From positions 1 to 7,944 of the forward strand of contig JAZSMS010000149.1 in the NCBI GenBank assembly GCA_045536015.1: DNA of 7,944 bases, given 5' to 3'. How positions within the stretch are numbered: position 1 is the first letter of the stretch; every line of letters begins with the position of its first letter. The position numbers were made by a program, and so were the translations under genes. Below the pieces are notes generated by a model. That model had not been told where the DNA came from. It did not search any database and saw only the letters and a list, made by a program, of their open reading frames with translations. The DNA comes from JAZSMS01 sp045536015. Lineage in GTDB: Bacteria > Bacillota > Clostridia > Christensenellales > QALW01. Below are positions 6,608 to 7,944 of this stretch, in pieces.

Positions 6608-7523
6608 ATTTTAAGAAACCGCTAATTATTTGTTCTTCAGCTTCTTTTTCGGTTAAGCCAAGCGTCATAAGCTTTATAATCTGCTCACCTGCTATCTTGC
6701 CTATTGCCGCCTCGTGAATAAGAGAAGCATCCACGTTTGCCGCAGTAATTTCAGGAATAGCCTTAACGGAAGCATTATCCATAATAATAGCGTCGCACTC
6801 TGTATGACCGCTGCATTTATTGTTTCCAACAATATTAGATCGGAAAATTTGGAAAGATTCGTCCTTTGCAACCGAACGCGAAACAACGTGGGTTGAAGAA
6901 TTTTCGCCATTTAATTCGATAGAAAAATCAGTTTCAACGGTTTGCTTGCCGTGCGACATAATTTTTTCTTTAACAATAAACGAAGCGTTATCTGCCAAAA
7001 TGGCCTTTGTATCGCGTTTTGTAGAATCAATTCCTTTAATCTGCACGCTTTCCATTTCCATGAAGCCGTCTTCTTCAACGTAAACCATAGTAGTAGGATT
7101 CATAACGTTTTCGCCGTTTCCGTCACCTTCGCCATAGTGTTTTTCTATATATCTAACACGCGCATTTTTTCCGATATGGAAAGTGTGAATACCGTCGTGA
7201 CGGCTTTCTTTATCACCCGAATTGTGAATTCCGCATCCCGCAACGATAGTAATATCACAGTTTTCGCCAATAAAAAAGTCGTTATAAACAAGGTCTTTTA
7301 TTCCCGTCTGACCAATGATTACGGGAATATGTATGCTTTCATTTTTTGTGTTTGGCTTAACGATTATATCAATGCCCGGCTTATCAGTTTTTGTAACAAT
7401 ATCAATATTTTCGGTAGTATTTCTCGCCGCGCCTTCGCCATCTACTCGAATATTATAAGCACCCTGCGGTATTTTATGAATTCCCGCAATTTGTGCAAGA
7501 AGGTCTTTTTGTATCTGATTCAT
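6606..7523 (-). CDS. SufB/SufD-family Fe-S cluster assembly scaffold (short, SmsB-like)
   Basis: The 305-residue protein belongs to the SufB/SufD family, whose beta-helix core binds SufC and builds Fe-S clusters in the cytosol. Family features include AGCGIHNSGDKESRHDGIH (95-113), the MESVQIKG region (157-164), and the C-terminal HTECDAIIMDNASVKAIPEI (240-259) and IHEAAIGKI (269-277). Cys243 and His270-Glu271 correspond in position to the Cys and Glu or His residues needed for cluster assembly in SufB and SufD, as I recall them. It is much shorter than Escherichia coli SufB (about 495) or SufD (about 423), lacking most of the N-terminal part. This fits the minimal SufBC (SMS) type of anaerobes, where one protein replaces the SufB-SufD pair. 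AAGAGGT (7529-7535) overlaps the stop of the sufC-like gene, 10 bp upstream, and decides the ATG. The database label could be sufB or sufD, so I leave the symbol blank. Confidence 0.88.
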   Translation of the reverse strand: MNQIQKDLLAQIAGIHKIPQGAYNIRVDGEGAARNTTENIDIVTKTDKPGIDIIVKPNTKNESIHIPVIIGQTGIKDLVYNDFFIGENCDITIVAGCGIHNSGDKESRHDGIHTFHIGKNARVRYIEKHYGEGDGNGENVMNPTTMVYVEEDGFMEMESVQIKGIDSTKRDTKAILADNASFIVKEKIMSHGKQTVETDFSIELNGENSSTHVVSRSVAKDESFQIFRSNIVGNNKCSGHTECDAIIMDNASVKAIPEITAANVDASLIHEAAIGKIAGEQIIKLMTLGLTEKEAEEQIISGFLK

Positions 7524-7533
7524 CTTATACCTC

Positions 7534-7944
7534 TTAAAGCTTGTCTATCAAAGTTTTGCAAGCAATTTGTCTTCCCGATAAAAGTTCGGGTAAAATTTGA
7601 TTTTTAACACCAAAATCAGCAACACGTCCGTCAGCAATAACCAAAATTTTGTCTGCGATGTCCAATATACGTTCCTGATGTGAAATAATTAATATTGTTC
7701 CGTTAATTTTTTTATGCATATTTTCAAAAACCTGAATCAAGTTAGAAAACGACCATAAGTCAATTCCTGCTTCAGGCTCGTCAAAAACAGAAAATTTAGT
7801 GCCGCGCGCAATTATCATTGCAATTTCTATTCTTTTAAGCTCACCGCCCGAGAGCGATGCGTTAACTTCACGGTTAACGTAATCGCGGGCACAAAGACCT
7901 ACTTCGGATAAATAATCGCAAGCCTGGGCTACCGTAAGTTCTTT
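7534..7944 (-). CDS. sufC: SufC-like ABC ATPase of Fe-S cluster assembly, partial (N-terminus off the right edge)
   Basis: The frame is open from the right edge (7944) to TAA at 7536-7534, giving the last 136 residues. The Walker A half is outside the window, and the internal ATG at 7818 is not the start. Visible ABC parts, in order, are the signature LSGGELKRIEIA (31-42 of the visible part), Walker B FSVFDE with DEPEAGIDL as catalytic Glu and D-loop, and the H-loop IISHQE. The LSGGExKRxEI form with few transport features, next to a SufB/SufD protein, identifies a SufC-type ATPase acting in the cytosol with its scaffold partner and not in membrane transport. It is the upstream gene of a two-gene unit, 10 bp before its partner; any promoter lies beyond the window. 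Confidence in family is high, and the exact SUF or minimal (SMS) subtype is inferred. Confidence 0.9.
   Translation of the reverse strand, partial: KELTVAQACDYLSEVGLCARDYVNREVNASLSGGELKRIEIAMIIARGTKFSVFDEPEAGIDLWSFSNLIQVFENMHKKINGTILIISHQERILDIADKILVIADGRVADFGVKNQILPELLSGRQIACKTLIDKL

Noticed and set aside
6942..7607. A 221-codon plus-strand open frame
   Set aside because: It lies antisense to the sufB/sufD-like gene and runs into the sufC-like gene, both of which have clear family motifs. The antisense product has no recognisable domain, and there is no good ribosome binding site.

Overview
The window comes from an AT-rich genome, most likely a low-GC anaerobic Firmicute of the class Clostridia. 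Three things point there: strong AGGAG/GAGGT-type Shine-Dalgarno sites, a class II (Gram-positive type) GalT, and a glutamate dehydrogenase resembling the Clostridium symbiosum enzyme. A short SufC/SufB-like Fe-S pair of the kind found in strict anaerobes also fits. No tRNA, rRNA, insertion sequence, phage gene or CRISPR array is visible. The region reads as ordinary chromosome with dense housekeeping and accessory metabolism.

Layout. Bases 1-1911 (minus) hold galactokinase (galK), overlapping by 11 bp a downstream membrane protein with GT-C glycosyltransferase-like features that runs off the left edge. A 127-bp divergent intergenic region (1912-2038) carries a promoter for each direction. 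Bases 2039-4933 (plus) hold a compact operon: class II galT, then two small membrane proteins with overlapping ends, closed by a hairpin terminator at 4926-4953. A second hairpin (4973-4994) ends the convergent gdhA gene (5005-6357, minus). gdhA has a near-ideal promoter (TTGACA-18-TATAAT) preceded by phased A-tracts. After a 248-bp AT-rich spacer comes the minus-strand pair sufC-like (cut by the right edge) and sufB/sufD-like (6606-7523), closed by a terminator at 6578-6607.

How the genes work together. GalK and GalT are consecutive Leloir-pathway enzymes: galactose to galactose-1-phosphate, then to UDP-galactose. They are read divergently from one control region, so coordinated control is plausible; galE is not in the window. 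The GT-C-like protein beside galK may use lipid-linked sugar donors, but its substrate cannot be read from sequence. The two membrane proteins after galT share one architecture (four membrane helices followed by a small beta-rich C-terminal domain) and look like diverged tandem paralogues of unknown function. They are the least explained genes here. GdhA links 2-oxoglutarate and ammonia with glutamate. The SufC/SufB-like pair is an ATPase plus scaffold for Fe-S cluster assembly.

I found no clear evidence of an undescribed multi-gene system. The best candidates for a second look are the paralogous membrane pair, the galK/galT control region, the coenzyme preference of GdhA and the A-tract array upstream of gdhA.
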